NCBI GenBank assembly: GCA_038501195.1
Contig: JBBPUQ010000007.1
Location: 1,775,501 to 1,839,500, forward strand
Length of the DNA stretch: 64,000 bases
Source: Nemania diffusa
Taxonomy: Eukaryota > Ascomycota > Sordariomycetes > Xylariales > Xylariaceae
Reading direction: 5' to 3'
Below the pieces are notes generated by a model that saw only the letters and a program-made list of their open reading frames with translations, had not been told where the DNA came from and did no database searches. The number at the start of each line of letters is the position of its first letter. The first letter of the stretch is position 1. Positions 10,401-21,000 of this stretch are shown here, piece after piece. A program made the translations under genes and the position numbers.

Positions 10401-13185
10401 TTATCGCTTGAATGTGGCGCTCTTCCCTGCCTTCTCGCCGTGCATCCTACGTGCTGGCTTGGGGCCTTCGGCAGTTAGGGCATAAGGATTAAATTTGGCC
10501 TTTCGAGTAGTGCTTGTATCCTTCGCCATCGTGCGATCTGGTTTGAGAACCGATTTTGCCTTACTGTAATCGAAAGGCTCATCACTTTCGTCAGCGTCCT
10601 CTTTGCTTGTAGAAACCGAACTCTTGTTCTTCTTTGCTTGTTTCTCAGCTTTCTTACGGTCCCTCCGTTCCCTTTTTTCTTCTTCTTTGCGCGCATGTTT
10701 TAGCGCCCTTTGCTCGGCCTTTCTGGCCTTTCTGGTCTTTCTATTCATTTTGTCCTCTTCGCTACCGTCCTCGTCAGGGATGGGTATTTCCTCATCGCTG
10801 CTTCTTGACTTCGTCTTAGATGTAAGCTTATCTTGCTCATGTCTCCCAGTATCAAGTTCTGATTCATGTCCTGATTCTGAAGCAGATTCAGCCTCCGGAG
10901 CTTTGCGTTTCATGCCAGCTTTGAGTGTAAATTTGATATCCTCTGGCATCTGATCACCATTTGTCGATTTAGGAGTGGCCTGCTGCGAGGGCGTGATAGC
11001 TACATTTTCTGACATGGTCATTTCCTGACTTGGATCTTGATTTATGTGACCTGTTAGTTTGGCCGATTGGACGAAATGAGCCCAAGGAAGCTCGAATTGA
11101 CTCTGCTTTACAGAAGACGCCCTCTGTTTTGAATCCCATCTGCTGCTTATGGGAATATTACCCCATAATTGAGACGAATTAGAAATGAGGTCCTTCACAT
11201 TAGGTGCCTCTTTAGCGCGTTCCTTGAGCTGGGGTAATACGGCACGAGCGACCTCGCCAATACCCATGGTAGCAGGTGCGTTGCCGCGAATGACCTCTGC
11301 CACACTAGGCCCGTTGGCACCCTGTGAGATTGCCGTTGTGATGATATTGAACAATTTCGACACTTCACGCTTGGCTAGGAAGGATACTGAGTCTAGCAGG
11401 CTATGGAGTGCTTTGGGATCGGGAGGCAACCGCCTTGTAATATCAAACAATGTTGCATTGTTCATAATAAATAGAGGGCTTTCGTCCTCCTGGCGCGCTA
11501 GCTCGTCTCGCCATTGATGGATGGCACGGAAAACTGAAAATTGTTCCTTGGAAAATTTCGCTGATGATTGTCTAATGAGCATGTTGAACCAACCAAAAGA
11601 TCCCTGACCAGTTTCTGCATCATATACGGATGATTCATGCCTACGAAGGGACGTCTCCTTCGACTTATCCAAGACATGGCGCATGAGATCATGATTTGAT
11701 GCGCCGGGCTCAGAGGATGACAACAGTTCATTTCGAAGGTTGTCATAAACGTAGAGAAGGTAATGGGTATCTGATCGCGCGTAGTAAAACATTTCTTCAG
11801 GTAGTGGTCTATGATGTAGGTTAGTTGAGTTGACAAAGAGGGGCCGTCTAAGGAATATCTAGTCGAGATACAACGTACCGAATCCGCCAGTCTGCTAGCT
11901 GATATTTTTTATCCGCGTCAAAATCCACAAACCGTTTTAGGAGATAGGCAAGACTTCGGCCCGGGTACTGTAGAGCGCAAGCAGCTTCGAATGTATCAAA
12001 TAAACCGACAATGTAGAGACCGCAATCTCTTTGAAGCCAGATGATGTCCATATATGCACCGTGTAGCACCTGTTACTTGTTAGAAGATAAACACTATAGT
12101 AGGAACTCTTGCAAAGCGGGCTTAGCTACCTTGATAATGCTAGGATCGGCGAATACCTCATTCAGGACTTCGAGCTTGTGTCGCCATGGCTGTAGGGTGT
12201 CTACTATCCAATCTTTTTCGCGGGTACTTATTTGCATCAGGGAGAGTAGGCCCGTGTACGTCCTAAAATCGTGATGCTCCGTATCAATTGCAATTTCAGT
12301 TGCGCCCTTCAACTCCTTAAGCATTTCTAAAACCCCGTCAAATGTATCAACGAAAGTAGCGGTGGTAGATTCGAAAGGGAGATATGGAATCGGCTCCTTT
12401 GGTTCGAAGAGGGCTTCAGGATACGCCAGGGATAGGATTTCGGTCTCGTAGGGATGGTTATACCTAAATATGCTATTAGCTCTATAGATTGAACGGATAT
12501 CTCGAGGATCTGTCGCTCCTCTCCAGTTGTCTTGCGTCTGGTTGGGGTTTGCTCAAAGGGGAACGGCACTTGCAGCTTCTCGGTATGGAAGTAATAAGAA
12601 AGTCAAGAGGTGCTCATACTGGATAGACTGGGTTTCATCTCTGAAAGTCCCAAGACTCTTATTGAGGGGGAGTGTAGCATGCGGCTTTTTGGTAAGGGTT
12701 GGCTTCCAGGGCTCGGTGCTGTAATTGTTGGGCTTTATCTCAAACGTATTCTGGGGCTTGAGCACGTTTGCCCTCCGCATGGACTGGTCTAACGCGTATC
12801 GAGACTTCTTCGCAGGAGGGGCGGGCTGGTCCACTGGGGCGGTCTTCCTCTTGATGGCGCCGGTGTACTCGTCGAGACATGTGTCGGCCTTCTCTAGGAG
12901 ATTATCGAGGATGTCGACAATGCGCGACCAGTGAACGTCGACGTCGTCGGCATCTTCCAGACTTGGCCCAGGTACGTCAGTGCCCTTGGTCGCAGACTGG
13001 AGGAGGGAAGATGAGAGGGTGAGGAGGCGGAAGGTGACATCGTCGAGCTCTTCGGCGACGGCGGGGTTGCTGGTGCGTTGGAAGCTCAGGTCTTCGGCGG
13101 CAATCTGGTTTGCCAGTCGCGTGGTGGAGACGAGCGCATTCTGAATAGTCTCTTGGAAGGACTTGAAATCTTGGGAGGATCCCAT
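10401..13185 (-). CDS. RRP6: Rrp6-type 3'-5' exoribonuclease of the nuclear exosome
   Basis: Rrp6 (EXOSC10) trims and degrades rRNA, snoRNA and cryptic transcripts in the nucleus. Exons are 13185-12620, 12463-12130, 12069-11879 and 11808-10401, giving 832 aa. Domain order: N-terminal PMC2NT domain (about 15-110, binding the Rrp47/C1D partner), a linker with the conserved [10 protein letters not shown], the DEDD-Y exonuclease domain, an HRDC domain (about 445-530), and a long lysine/glutamate-rich basic tail as in the RNA-guiding 'lasso'. Catalytic residues visible are D249 and E251 (AIDTEHHDF), D308 ([14 protein letters not shown]), Y373 and D377 ([11 protein letters not shown]). Start 13185 (MGSSQDF) is chosen over an upstream in-frame ATG at 13314 because it matches the family length. 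Each intron restores an expected sequence, for example WRIRPLPEEM over the last one. It is divergent from MDM35. Confidence 0.96.
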
Positions 13186-13658
13186 CGCAGGATTGTTTCG
13201 TCGCGTGCGTCTACGTGCTAGTGTGCTACACGTTTGCGGCGACGGCGAAGGTTGATAGTTTGTGTTAGAGTTTCGAGGAGGAATGCCCAATGTAGGTAGA
13301 GACCAGTAAAACAAAAAATTGCAGTAGCTAATCGGAGGTCGGGAGAAAGATCACCGCGCTAGTTGATTAGATAGGTACTTAGGTACCTACACATATAATT
13401 CCCCTACTCTGTACCCCATACCTACTATAAGGTACATGTAGGTCCTACACTAAACCTTAGGTACATATGTAGTTAGGACCTGTACCCCGGTGGCCAACAC
13501 CTGCATTCCGCCTCTTCATCCGCCTCTTCGTCTGCATTTATGTATCCGCAACTTTACTGAATTTCTGAATTTCTTTATCACCATCTTATATACAACTTAT
13601 ACAGTAATACACCATAACATCTTGATTATCCAGAAACACCACAACTAAGCTTACAGGC
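13186..13658. promoter_or_regulatory. Shared divergent promoter region of RRP6 and MDM35
   Basis: The 473 bp between the two start codons must hold both 5' leaders and promoters. No clear TATA box was found. Its middle carries the TAGGTA/TACCTA-rich patch listed separately. Confidence 0.5.
13371..13487. repeat. TAGGTA/TACCTA-rich patch
   Basis: The hexamer TAGGTA, its complement and close variants (GGTACATGTAGG, TTAGGTACC, CCTACTATAAGG) recur many times within about 117 bp, several forming small palindromes around GTAC. Similar patches occur at other intergenic places in this window (near 28.09, 60.12 and 63.6-63.7 kb). Function unknown; it could be a low-complexity repeat common to this genome. 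Confidence 0.5.
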
Positions 13659-14111
13659 ATGTCTGCTTCTCTTGCACCCGAATGCAACGAGGTCAAAGAG
13701 TAGGGCTCTAGGCAGGCAAAAAAGCCGTTACCGGAATCTGCTAAGGCTGACGTATTTTGGCTCAGGCGATACGACACTTGCTTCCTTAAGTGGTACAGCG
13801 AGAGTATGCCGGGCCCTTGCCTGCCCTAACCTCTTGATATCTTCTAGCCAATCTGCTAAAGCTTTGATACAGAATACCTACGAGGCCATGGGAAGGAGGA
13901 CGCCTATGAGTGCGCAACACAGTTTGAAAATTATGCGAAGTGTTTGAAGGTGGGTTATAGTCGCCACCGTCTCGTCAATCTTATAGCCGTATACATCTCT
14001 GATTTGCCGACAACAAAGGTTGCCTTGGAGCAGCGTGGCATAGACAAGCTCCTAGCCGAGGCACGCGAGGATAACAAGGAGAACGACGCGAAACACTTGA
14101 AACGGAAGTGA
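13659..14111 (+). CDS. MDM35: Mdm35-type twin CX9C intermembrane-space protein
   Basis: Mdm35 (TRIAP1 in animals) partners Ups/PRELI proteins to carry phospholipids across the mitochondrial intermembrane space. Four small exons, 13659-13699, 13766-13803, 13873-13949 and 14019-14111, join to 82 aa. The start MSASLAPECNEVKE matches fungal and yeast Mdm35. Cysteines at 9, 19, 40 and 50 form a perfect twin CX9C pattern, and FLKWYSEKYLRG and FENYAKCLK are family signatures. The tail is charged (EAREDNKEND). All three introns have good GT-AG ends (donors GTAGGG, GTATGC, GTGGGT) and each junction completes a codon in frame. Because the exons are only 38-93 nt, the gene is invisible to simple open-frame searches. 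It is divergent from RRP6. Confidence 0.93.
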
Positions 14112-14313
14112 AAGTCTCGTACAGAGTACCGATACCCGCGAACATTGCGACTCTCTTGGTGCCGAGCATCCGATGCTGAGCTGGTCGAGCACCTAGCGTA
14201 CCAAGTAGAAATAAAACATTCCCCACAGCAGGAATACGGCGAGCCATCAAACTGCCCCCGGTCTGCCCCGGCTTCGCCCTGCCTGGGTGCACCGCTTTGC
14301 TGACATTGGCCAA
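13981..14313 (-). CDS. Doubtful small gene antisense to the MDM35 3' end
   Basis: A minus-strand frame of 110 codons encodes a fairly protein-like middle: HPGRAKPGQTGGSLMARR followed by a short hydrophobic helix and GARPAQHRMLGTKR. A second overlapping frame (14464-13955) opens upstream with a serine-rich start. A real small two-exon protein could begin in that frame and switch to this one, but I could not find a convincing intron. The C-terminal third lies antisense to the last MDM35 exon, so at least that part is probably not coding. Not recognised as any family. Confidence 0.25.
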   Translation of the reverse strand: MANVSKAVHPGRAKPGQTGGSLMARRIPAVGNVLFLLGTLGARPAQHRMLGTKRVAMFAGIGTLYETFTSVSSVSRRSPCYPRVPRLGACLCHAAPRQPLLSANQRCIRL

Positions 14314-15607
14314 TTGGTATTGGCTGGACCTCCGAAAAGAGCGCTGAGGCTGACCTGAGGACCTGACGGATGTCGTTGGAGGAGGAGGTCGAGGACTCTA
14401 ATGTCTTGGCGACGTCCGAAGACTGGGGGTCGTGGTCATACCAAGTAGTCAGCAGGAACAGCATAACCTACTACTGCTTCCTTACCTTACCTACAGGCTA
14501 CCATTATATATATACACATAGTATCTTCGCTCTATGACACACTGAAACCTATTCTCACTTCCCTCACTCTCCCTCTTTCTATTTTCTTTTACCTGTGTTG
14601 TGTCCGCCCTACATCAACATCAATTAAATACTGTATTTCTTGGCGACCTTAAATTAATTGATTGGGATACATGTACTCTGTACTTGCGCCAGCTGATTTT
14701 CCTCGTTTCCTAGTCAGTATGCAGTCTTCACAGAGGCTATCTGACTATGGGCATGCTTTGGATGAATAGCTACATAGCCAGGTGGAGTTATTTTACTGCC
14801 TTTTTCCTCTAAACTTAGGTCTCTGTGTAAGTACATATGATGTAGGTAGGCTCTAAGGTGCTCCACATGAATGCAGAGTGCTTATTTGAATTCTACATTC
14901 CTTTTTCGAGCTTATGCTACTATCGATATTAGCATGTCAATTGCTGTTTTGATGCGCTTTTTCTCGGCTAGAGCCGCGCGTCTCTTTAGGCCCAGGCCAC
15001 TCTATCAGATATCCCCAGTGGATCTGCTGTACTGCACCTAGCCTAATGTGAGCAGCCGATACGGTACCTAGACTACCTACCTTGTAGTGCCATCATGGCC
15101 TTTCGCTGCTATGCACAACGCCAATCGCCAATTCTATTACTATTACGCAGGAACAATAGCTTCACCAACTCTACACCGACGACCTTCACCTCTCCCTCGT
15201 GACAACGCACAACTTGCCGCAAAGGCTGCGCTCATGCGACACGACGATTACCTAGTCTGACAAGAAGCTTGGCATATCGGTATTCTGGCAGACGACACAC
15301 GGTTGCTTCGACCACCCCTCCTCCTATCTGGACCCCCTCGACGCTCGTTCACTATAATCTCAACGTAGAATATTGCTCTCAAGCTAGGAGCAAGAAGGGA
15401 GGGAAATAGACACGACGCACTGAGAATCTGGCGCACCGCATTTTCGAGCAAGGCGACCTTTTGTCTTATCGCGGCTACCAATATCGCTAGAATCGTGCTT
15501 CACGGCTCCTGAACCTTCAACCATCCGCATTATATGATATCTTGCTTTAGGGATGCTACTCGGTCGATAACAGTCATTCGTCTTCCTCGCCCGGTCGCTC
15601 ACCCTTT
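14112..15607. other. Intergenic, no supported gene apart from the doubtful antisense frame
   Basis: Beyond about 14.5 kb only short frames are present on both strands (77 and 72 codons on the minus strand near 15.25-15.6 kb) and none looks conserved. It contains pyrimidine-rich stretches near 14,540-14,590. The last few hundred bases are the likely promoter and leader of the small membrane protein gene. Confidence 0.5.
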
Positions 15608-16027
15608 ATGCACCCCTTTTCCATACTGACCCTCGCGATCTTCGTAGCCGGTTACATCACCGCTCGATGGGACTTGGTCACTCGAATATACGAACTTGCC
15701 ATCTTCGCCTGGGTCAACGGTGTCATAGTGAGAACAGCCCTATACACTCCCAACCTATACATATTCTTCCAAACTAGATGTCTAATCTATTTTCCTGCCC
15801 TAGTCTCGTATCGCTCTAGGCTGCGCCTTTCTGAGTTTCACATTTCTACTCGTTTTCATACCGGCGCAGCATATCGCGCGTAGCGAGACCGACTTAGTAT
15901 GTTTCGTACCTCGGCCACTACATGCTCTCCTCTCCATATTCCAGCTAATAGGGGAATGCAGCATCCACGATCACCGAGTCGAGGAGTATCCGCTCGAGAA
16001 CAGCTCAGGCGCAGAGGCTCCTTCTAG
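15608..16027 (+). CDS. Small two-helix membrane protein upstream of GPI1
   Basis: Three exons (15608-15727, 15804-15896, 15962-16027) give about 92 aa. Residues 4-20 and about 42-58 are hydrophobic helices. Between them lies ITARWDLVTRIYELAIFAW, and after the second helix comes FIPAQHIARSETDL. The splice joining the two helices is in frame with good sites (donor GTGAGA, acceptor CCCTAG). The last exon (ending GVSAREQLRRRGSF) is less sure: it uses donor GTATGT, branch CTAAT and acceptor TGCAG. I do not know a named function. The pattern suggests a conserved small fungal protein of the ER or mitochondrial membrane, but that is recollection and inference. Its stop lies only 26 bp before the GPI1 start, so the GPI1 leader must overlap it or be extremely short. 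Confidence 0.65.
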
Positions 16028-16053
16028 TCGGGGTGCTCTGACGCCATCTGGAC

Positions 16054-18370
16054 ATGCCAGAGCACGATGGGCTAATGCGAGTGTTCTGGCCGAGCGACAT
16101 CGTAACTTCCGATCTTCCAGGAGTTCTGGTTGGCTGGCGGAATTCCGACTTGGATGTTGTTGTTGTTGCAGTCTTAGATCATGTAGACGTAAGCCCATGC
16201 TGGCCTTTTCTCTCGTCGGCATGGTCGCGCAACTGACGCGTGTATAGCCGAGAAGTGTTGAGAATGCGCTGAAAACGGGCATTTTATTACGAAATGCTCG
16301 TCATTCTGTCGCTCGGATATGTGATCTCTGCGGCCCAACATCCATGCATGTTCTCGGCCTGACCAATGCTGTGCCCGGTACCGCGACTGAACCCTCATGG
16401 GTGCAAGCGATCACCTACCCCTCTGAGCCACTTCCACGAGTTACTTGTGCGAAAGCCTCGACCATTCAGACCATTTTATTTGACCGACCTAAGCCGCTGC
16501 GCATGCAATACATATCGCTGAATCCTATAGCTCTTTCTCTGAGTGATAGGAATCAAACGGCATATGACAGCTCTCATGAATCCGAAGGAGAAGACGAAAA
16601 ACAGGAACAGAAAACTAAGCGCAAGGCCGACCGGTTAGTTGAGAAAATAAAGCAACATTCAGTGATCCAACACCCGCCATCCTCTAAGGACAAGGCTCTA
16701 GTAAGGATTGTCAATCAAATCAACTGGGCCTGGGAACTGGAACAGTTATTGCAGAAAAATGTCTCTCTTATCGGTCCTCGTCCCAAACGTGCACTCAGCG
16801 TGTCCGAACGTGTTGTGGAGCAAGCTACAACTATGAGAGATACAGCGGTATTATGGGTTTGGGATATGATTATTATCTATGTGTTTCCCGTTATTCGGCG
16901 GGCATTCATAATCACCCTGCTTGCCCACCGACTTGCGGCCGAGGTGCTTCTCTTAGTCCTTGAATGGCGACTTCGTCCTACGTCCCCAGCACTCAAGGAT
17001 GTCTCGGCGACAGCACAGCAAGTGGAAATTCGTCTGCTACAGTTCTGTTACTGGCCTATGCAATATGTGAAGTTACGTCTACGAAAAAATGATTGGGATA
17101 GTGTCACAACAAGTCATCCCGATTACATTCGTTTTTACAACAGCTTGTGGCTTGTGGCAAACGACGTTATCATCGGCATCGCTCTGGGGTCCTACATAAT
17201 TGAGAACGCTGAGTGGGTGGCTGATATGATTAATCTGCTTCTAGCGAAGTATACTATTACTGCCTTGCAGAGCAGCATCTCGTGGCTTATGGGCTGGCCA
17301 GCCGGTCTGAAACTCAATAGCGAATTGGCCTTGTTCCTGGGCGACCTGTTCTTATGGGTCATTGATTATTGGTCTAGTTGCGCTCAGACCTTGGAGCCAC
17401 TCCTGCCGCAAATGATATGGGTTATTGGATTTTCCAGTTTTGCTGGTGCTAGTATGCCGATTGCCTTATTTTCGGATCTGCTGTCAGCTCTTACTCTTCA
17501 CATTTACTCCTTTTATCTCGCCTCAGCTCGGATATTCCACTGGCAGTTGACGATTCTGCTTTCGTTGTTTCAACTCTTTCGCGGGAAGAAGTATAATGTC
17601 CTACGAAACCGAGTTGACTCCTGTGATTATGATCTCGACCAGCTACTCGTCGGCACCATCTTATTCACTCTGCTCTTCTTCCTGCTGCCGACCGTCATTG
17701 TATTCTACCTCAACTTCGCTCTTGCGCGCATGGTTATTATATTACTCAAGGCCGTGTTCGACACCATGTTATCTTGTTTAAACCATTTTCCACTGTTTGC
17801 CTTGATGCTGCGCGCAAAGGACCCTCGTCGTCTTCCAGGTACTTTCTCCCTCCCACTTGTCATGCGCCAGCATACTGATTCGCAATAGGCGGCATTCGCT
17901 TTGAACTTTGTGATACCCCTAATAGACATACCGTTAATTCACCATCGATTCCGTCATCCTCGTTCCGCCCCCCCACGTCACTTATCCATTTAAAGGTGAG
18001 TCTGGGGTCCCACTACCGTCGCTGTATTGTTACTGACAGTATGCAGCCGGTTCCTCTTGAGTTTAGCGCTATGTTTCATCAATATTTCCAGATGGGAAAT
18101 CGACTTCGCAAGCACTATCTGTCACCCCGTGTGCTATTCTGTCTTGTGACCGGGCGTTTTGTTCCGCCCATACCTAGGAAGAATCTGTATTCGTTGCAAT
18201 ACAGCATGCTCCCTGCTCGCCGGGCGGGCATTACAGAGATTTGGAGGGCACTCAACTCACTACCAGCTAAGAAGCCTGTGGGATTACATTCCTATGGGTT
18301 GGCAACCAATACCCCTATGCCTAACGGACGACGACACATGAATGGACGAGCAACACGAGGATTGAGATAG
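16054..18370 (+). CDS. GPI1: Gpi1/PIG-Q subunit of GPI-GlcNAc transferase
   Basis: Gpi1 belongs to the ER complex that adds N-acetylglucosamine to phosphatidylinositol, the first step of GPI-anchor synthesis. Exons 16054-16188, 16248-17838, 17889-17995 and 18047-18370 give 718 aa. The N-terminus has the expected GLMRVFWPSD and GVLVGWRNSDLDV, then HVLGLTN and MQYISLNPIALSL. The central part has several membrane segments with the signature YWPMQYVKLR and FYNSLWLVANDVIIGIALG. The C-terminus after the last two introns carries RLRKHYLSPRVLFCL and RKNLYSLQYSMLPARRAG, typical of the family. Introns are short with clear ends, and all phases agree. The start at 16054 is chosen because the conserved FWPSD follows within ten residues. 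Length is usual for fungal Gpi1. Confidence 0.95.
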
Positions 18371-19193
18371 GAATAGTTTGATCACCCCTTAGGTCATACC
18401 GGCGTTCTTGGGGAAAGGCATTTAGATATAGAGTGCGGGCACGTTAAAGTAAACCATTTTCTGTATACAGGATCGAGCTCTGGGTGTGGTACTTGGGAAT
18501 GGATCACACGACTATGACCTGATACCCTCTGCTGTCCACATATTATGCTCGTGATTGACGATTGAGAGAGGTGCCTACGGCATCTAGATGGGCGATTTGA
18601 TACGCTAGAAGTTATGAGACGTATTGACTCAATTCAAGTCTCCTAAAACACTCAACCCTGTTATAGCCAGGAACACTTTGGCTAGTGTAAGATATTGATG
18701 CTGTGTTACTTGTGTTCTAGAACTATTCGAGTGCCACTAGGAACTCTAGGCCTAATAAACATTGCACCCTTGTCTAGAACATAATCCAAACTACTTTCTC
18801 CGCCTAGAACTAGCATCATTATTCAAGATCATGGAGAGAATAGTTGTATACTTAGATTGAGGTATGTGACTAACATGCGATAATGACATATCAATTTTGA
18901 AACAATTAGAAGCCGCCCTTAACACAATGATTGTTTTTCAAACAATCTTTTACAATTGAAACTATATATAAATTATAATCCTAGGCTACGATTGTAGGGT
19001 CAACAATCATTGTTGCCCCACCTTAGACCTATATTCCCGCTACGCTACGGTGATCTCTATTGTCTTTCTCGCAAATAACTCATACATTACCTAACCTTAC
19101 CTACCCCAAAGAGTATCCGCCTCTGCCGCCCAAGTGACAGACGTCGCCCATGTTTAGCCCGCCCGACGGCTATACCTCAGTCCTGATTTAAAG
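18371..19193. other. Intergenic region upstream of the MOSC fusion gene
   Basis: No gene found. The part nearest the MOSC gene is pyrimidine-rich with several CTACC/TTACC repeats (about 19,080-19,110), like a fungal promoter and leader. The ATTGT/ACAAT cluster within it is listed separately. Confidence 0.6.
18902..19013. promoter_or_regulatory. Cluster of ATTGT/ACAAT motifs with palindromes
   Basis: Eight copies of ACAAT or its complement occur within about 112 bp (starts at 18902, 18924, 18930, 18942, 18952, 18991, 19003 and 19009). They form perfect inverted repeats: ACAATGATTGT (18924-18934), GATTGTTT-TTC-AAACAATC (18929-18947) and CAACAATCATTGTTG (19001-19015). The cluster lies about 180-290 bp before the MOSC fusion start codon. 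ACAAT is the core bound by HMG-box proteins, so binding by such a factor is possible, but this is inference. Confidence 0.4.
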
Positions 19194-20876
19194 ATGGGCT
19201 CCTATTCTCCCGAGTCAGATCTCGTGCCTTTGCCTCCAAAGGTTGCCGTGCTAAGTTTGAGAACAGGAAAAGTGCGACCGTTCGCAGGTGTCAAGCTCGC
19301 CTCGGCCATCAACAAGCAGCCCCGACGAGGTAAAGTCCGATTGACCAAGCTCGGCTTTGCCGGCGACGAGCGCGAACACCCACCGCATCGAAGTCCCGAC
19401 AACGCCATCCATCAGTACGACCCGAGCCACTACGAGCGCTGGAAGACGGAGCTGCCCGACCGCGCAGACAAGTTTGTTATCGGCGCGTTTGGCGAGAACA
19501 TCACTACGCGGCACCTCTCGGAGAGCAATGTCTGTATTGGCGATAAGTTCCGCCTCGGCGATGCCGTCATCCAGGCCACCATGATCCGGCAGCCGTGCTT
19601 CAAGCTGAACCACCGCTTTGAACACAAGAAAATGTCTAGCTTGGTGCAGTCGACAGGCCGTACCGGGTGGTATTACCGCGTTTTACACGAGGGTTGGGTC
19701 GAAGAGGGTGCTGAGATGGAGTTGATCGAGCGCATCAATCCGGAATGGCCACTCTCGCGCGTGCTACATTTTCTGTATACAGATCGGAATAACACCGAAG
19801 CAATGACCCAAATCATAGGACTACAAGGCCTCAGCGATGAATTTCTGGAGCTCTTTCAGAAGCGTTTGGCGCAGGGAGCTGAGGATATGAACGGCCGCCT
19901 GCAAGGAAGTGTCACTATGCCTTGGCGTGCTTATAAGCTACTCGAGAAAACTGCTCTGACTCCACGCATTCAGAAATTTGTCTTCGCTGCCGAGGACGAA
20001 AATATTGCCTCAGATGAGCTTCATTTCGGTCAATTCCCTCATGTTCGCGTTAAATTCGGGCCTGATTCTAGGTTCACGCGGGCTTACTCAGTCGTTTCTG
20101 GTGACATGAAGCGCTTTGAACTGGGAATTGCCAAAGACGATAACTCGCGGGGAGGATCCGTTTATCTTCATGATACTCTCACTGTAGGCGATGAATTGAA
20201 AGTAGCCAAAGGCCACTCGGCAAAGAAATGGGGCACCAACCAATCCCTCCATGCGAGCAAGCATGTTTTTATCCTCGGCGGCATCGGGGTCACAGCTTTC
20301 CTCAACGAAATCCGAACACTAGTCGAACAGGGTGTTCAGCTTGAGATTCACTATGCTGTGCGCAGTCTTGCGGATGCTGCATATCTAGACAAACTACCTA
20401 AGCCCCAGACTACCGTATATGCTAAGACGGAAGGGCAGCGACTACGAGTCAAAGATATCGTGCCATCTCTGGGCGACGATATCAATCTTCGTCCAGTAAT
20501 CTACTGCTGCGGTCCAGCGGGAATGATTAAAGAAACACGAATTGTCACCCAGGATTTGGGATATCCTCGATCTCAAGTTCACTTCGAGGACTTTGGCGGC
20601 GCAGCGGCTGGCACCGGCGACCCATTTGAGGTCGAGATCGAAGCGACAGGAAAAGTTCTGAAGGTCCCAGAAACGAAATCACTCCTCCAGGTCCTTAACG
20701 AAGCCGGCTTCGACATCGACTCGTCTTGTCTTGCAGGCAATTGCGGAGCTTGCACGGTGGATTATTGTAAGGGCGAGGTCGTGCATCAGGGTGTGGCTCT
20801 AGACGACGAACAGAAGGCCACGAGTCTACTGTCTTGCGTGAGCCGTGGGAAGGGGAGGATCACCGTGAACTGTTAG
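19194..20876 (+). CDS. MOSC domain - flavin reductase - 2Fe-2S ferredoxin fusion oxidoreductase
   Basis: A single-exon protein of 560 aa. Residues about 15-200 form a MOSC domain of the YiiM type with the 3-alpha extension (GKVRLTKLGFAGDE, GAFGENITT, QPCFKLNHRF, GRTGWYYRVLHEG). Residues about 235-465 are a phthalate-dioxygenase-reductase-like FMN/NAD(P)H domain (RAYSVVSG for flavin; FILGGIGVTAFLNEI for the nucleotide; IYCCGPAGMI). Residues about 475-560 are a plant-type 2Fe-2S ferredoxin with CLAGNCGAC and a final Cys in LLSC. MOSC domains handle molybdenum cofactor or sulfur, so electrons would flow NAD(P)H to flavin to Fe-S and on to a MOSC-bound centre or a partner oxygenase. The substrate is unknown. 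It ends only 124 bp from the polyketide synthase 3' end (convergent), so cluster membership is possible but not shown. Confidence 0.92.
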   Translation: MGSYSPESDLVPLPPKVAVLSLRTGKVRPFAGVKLASAINKQPRRGKVRLTKLGFAGDEREHPPHRSPDNAIHQYDPSHYERWKTELPDRADKFVIGAFGENITTRHLSESNVCIGDKFRLGDAVIQATMIRQPCFKLNHRFEHKKMSSLVQSTGRTGWYYRVLHEGWVEEGAEMELIERINPEWPLSRVLHFLYTDRNNTEAMTQIIGLQGLSDEFLELFQKRLAQGAEDMNGRLQGSVTMPWRAYKLLEKTALTPRIQKFVFAAEDENIASDELHFGQFPHVRVKFGPDSRFTRAYSVVSGDMKRFELGIAKDDNSRGGSVYLHDTLTVGDELKVAKGHSAKKWGTNQSLHASKHVFILGGIGVTAFLNEIRTLVEQGVQLEIHYAVRSLADAAYLDKLPKPQTTVYAKTEGQRLRVKDIVPSLGDDINLRPVIYCCGPAGMIKETRIVTQDLGYPRSQVHFEDFGGAAAGTGDPFEVEIEATGKVLKVPETKSLLQVLNEAGFDIDSSCLAGNCGACTVDYCKGEVVHQGVALDDEQKATSLLSCVSRGKGRITVNC

Positions 20877-21000
20877 TCACACTTGAGTTTATTTATTAGT
20901 TAGCTCTCTTTCACTACCTCATCACTACGATTACTCAACCCCAATTTTTTAGCAAACATTAAACCGTAGTGCGCATCCTTCACTTAATAGTCGTGCCAAC

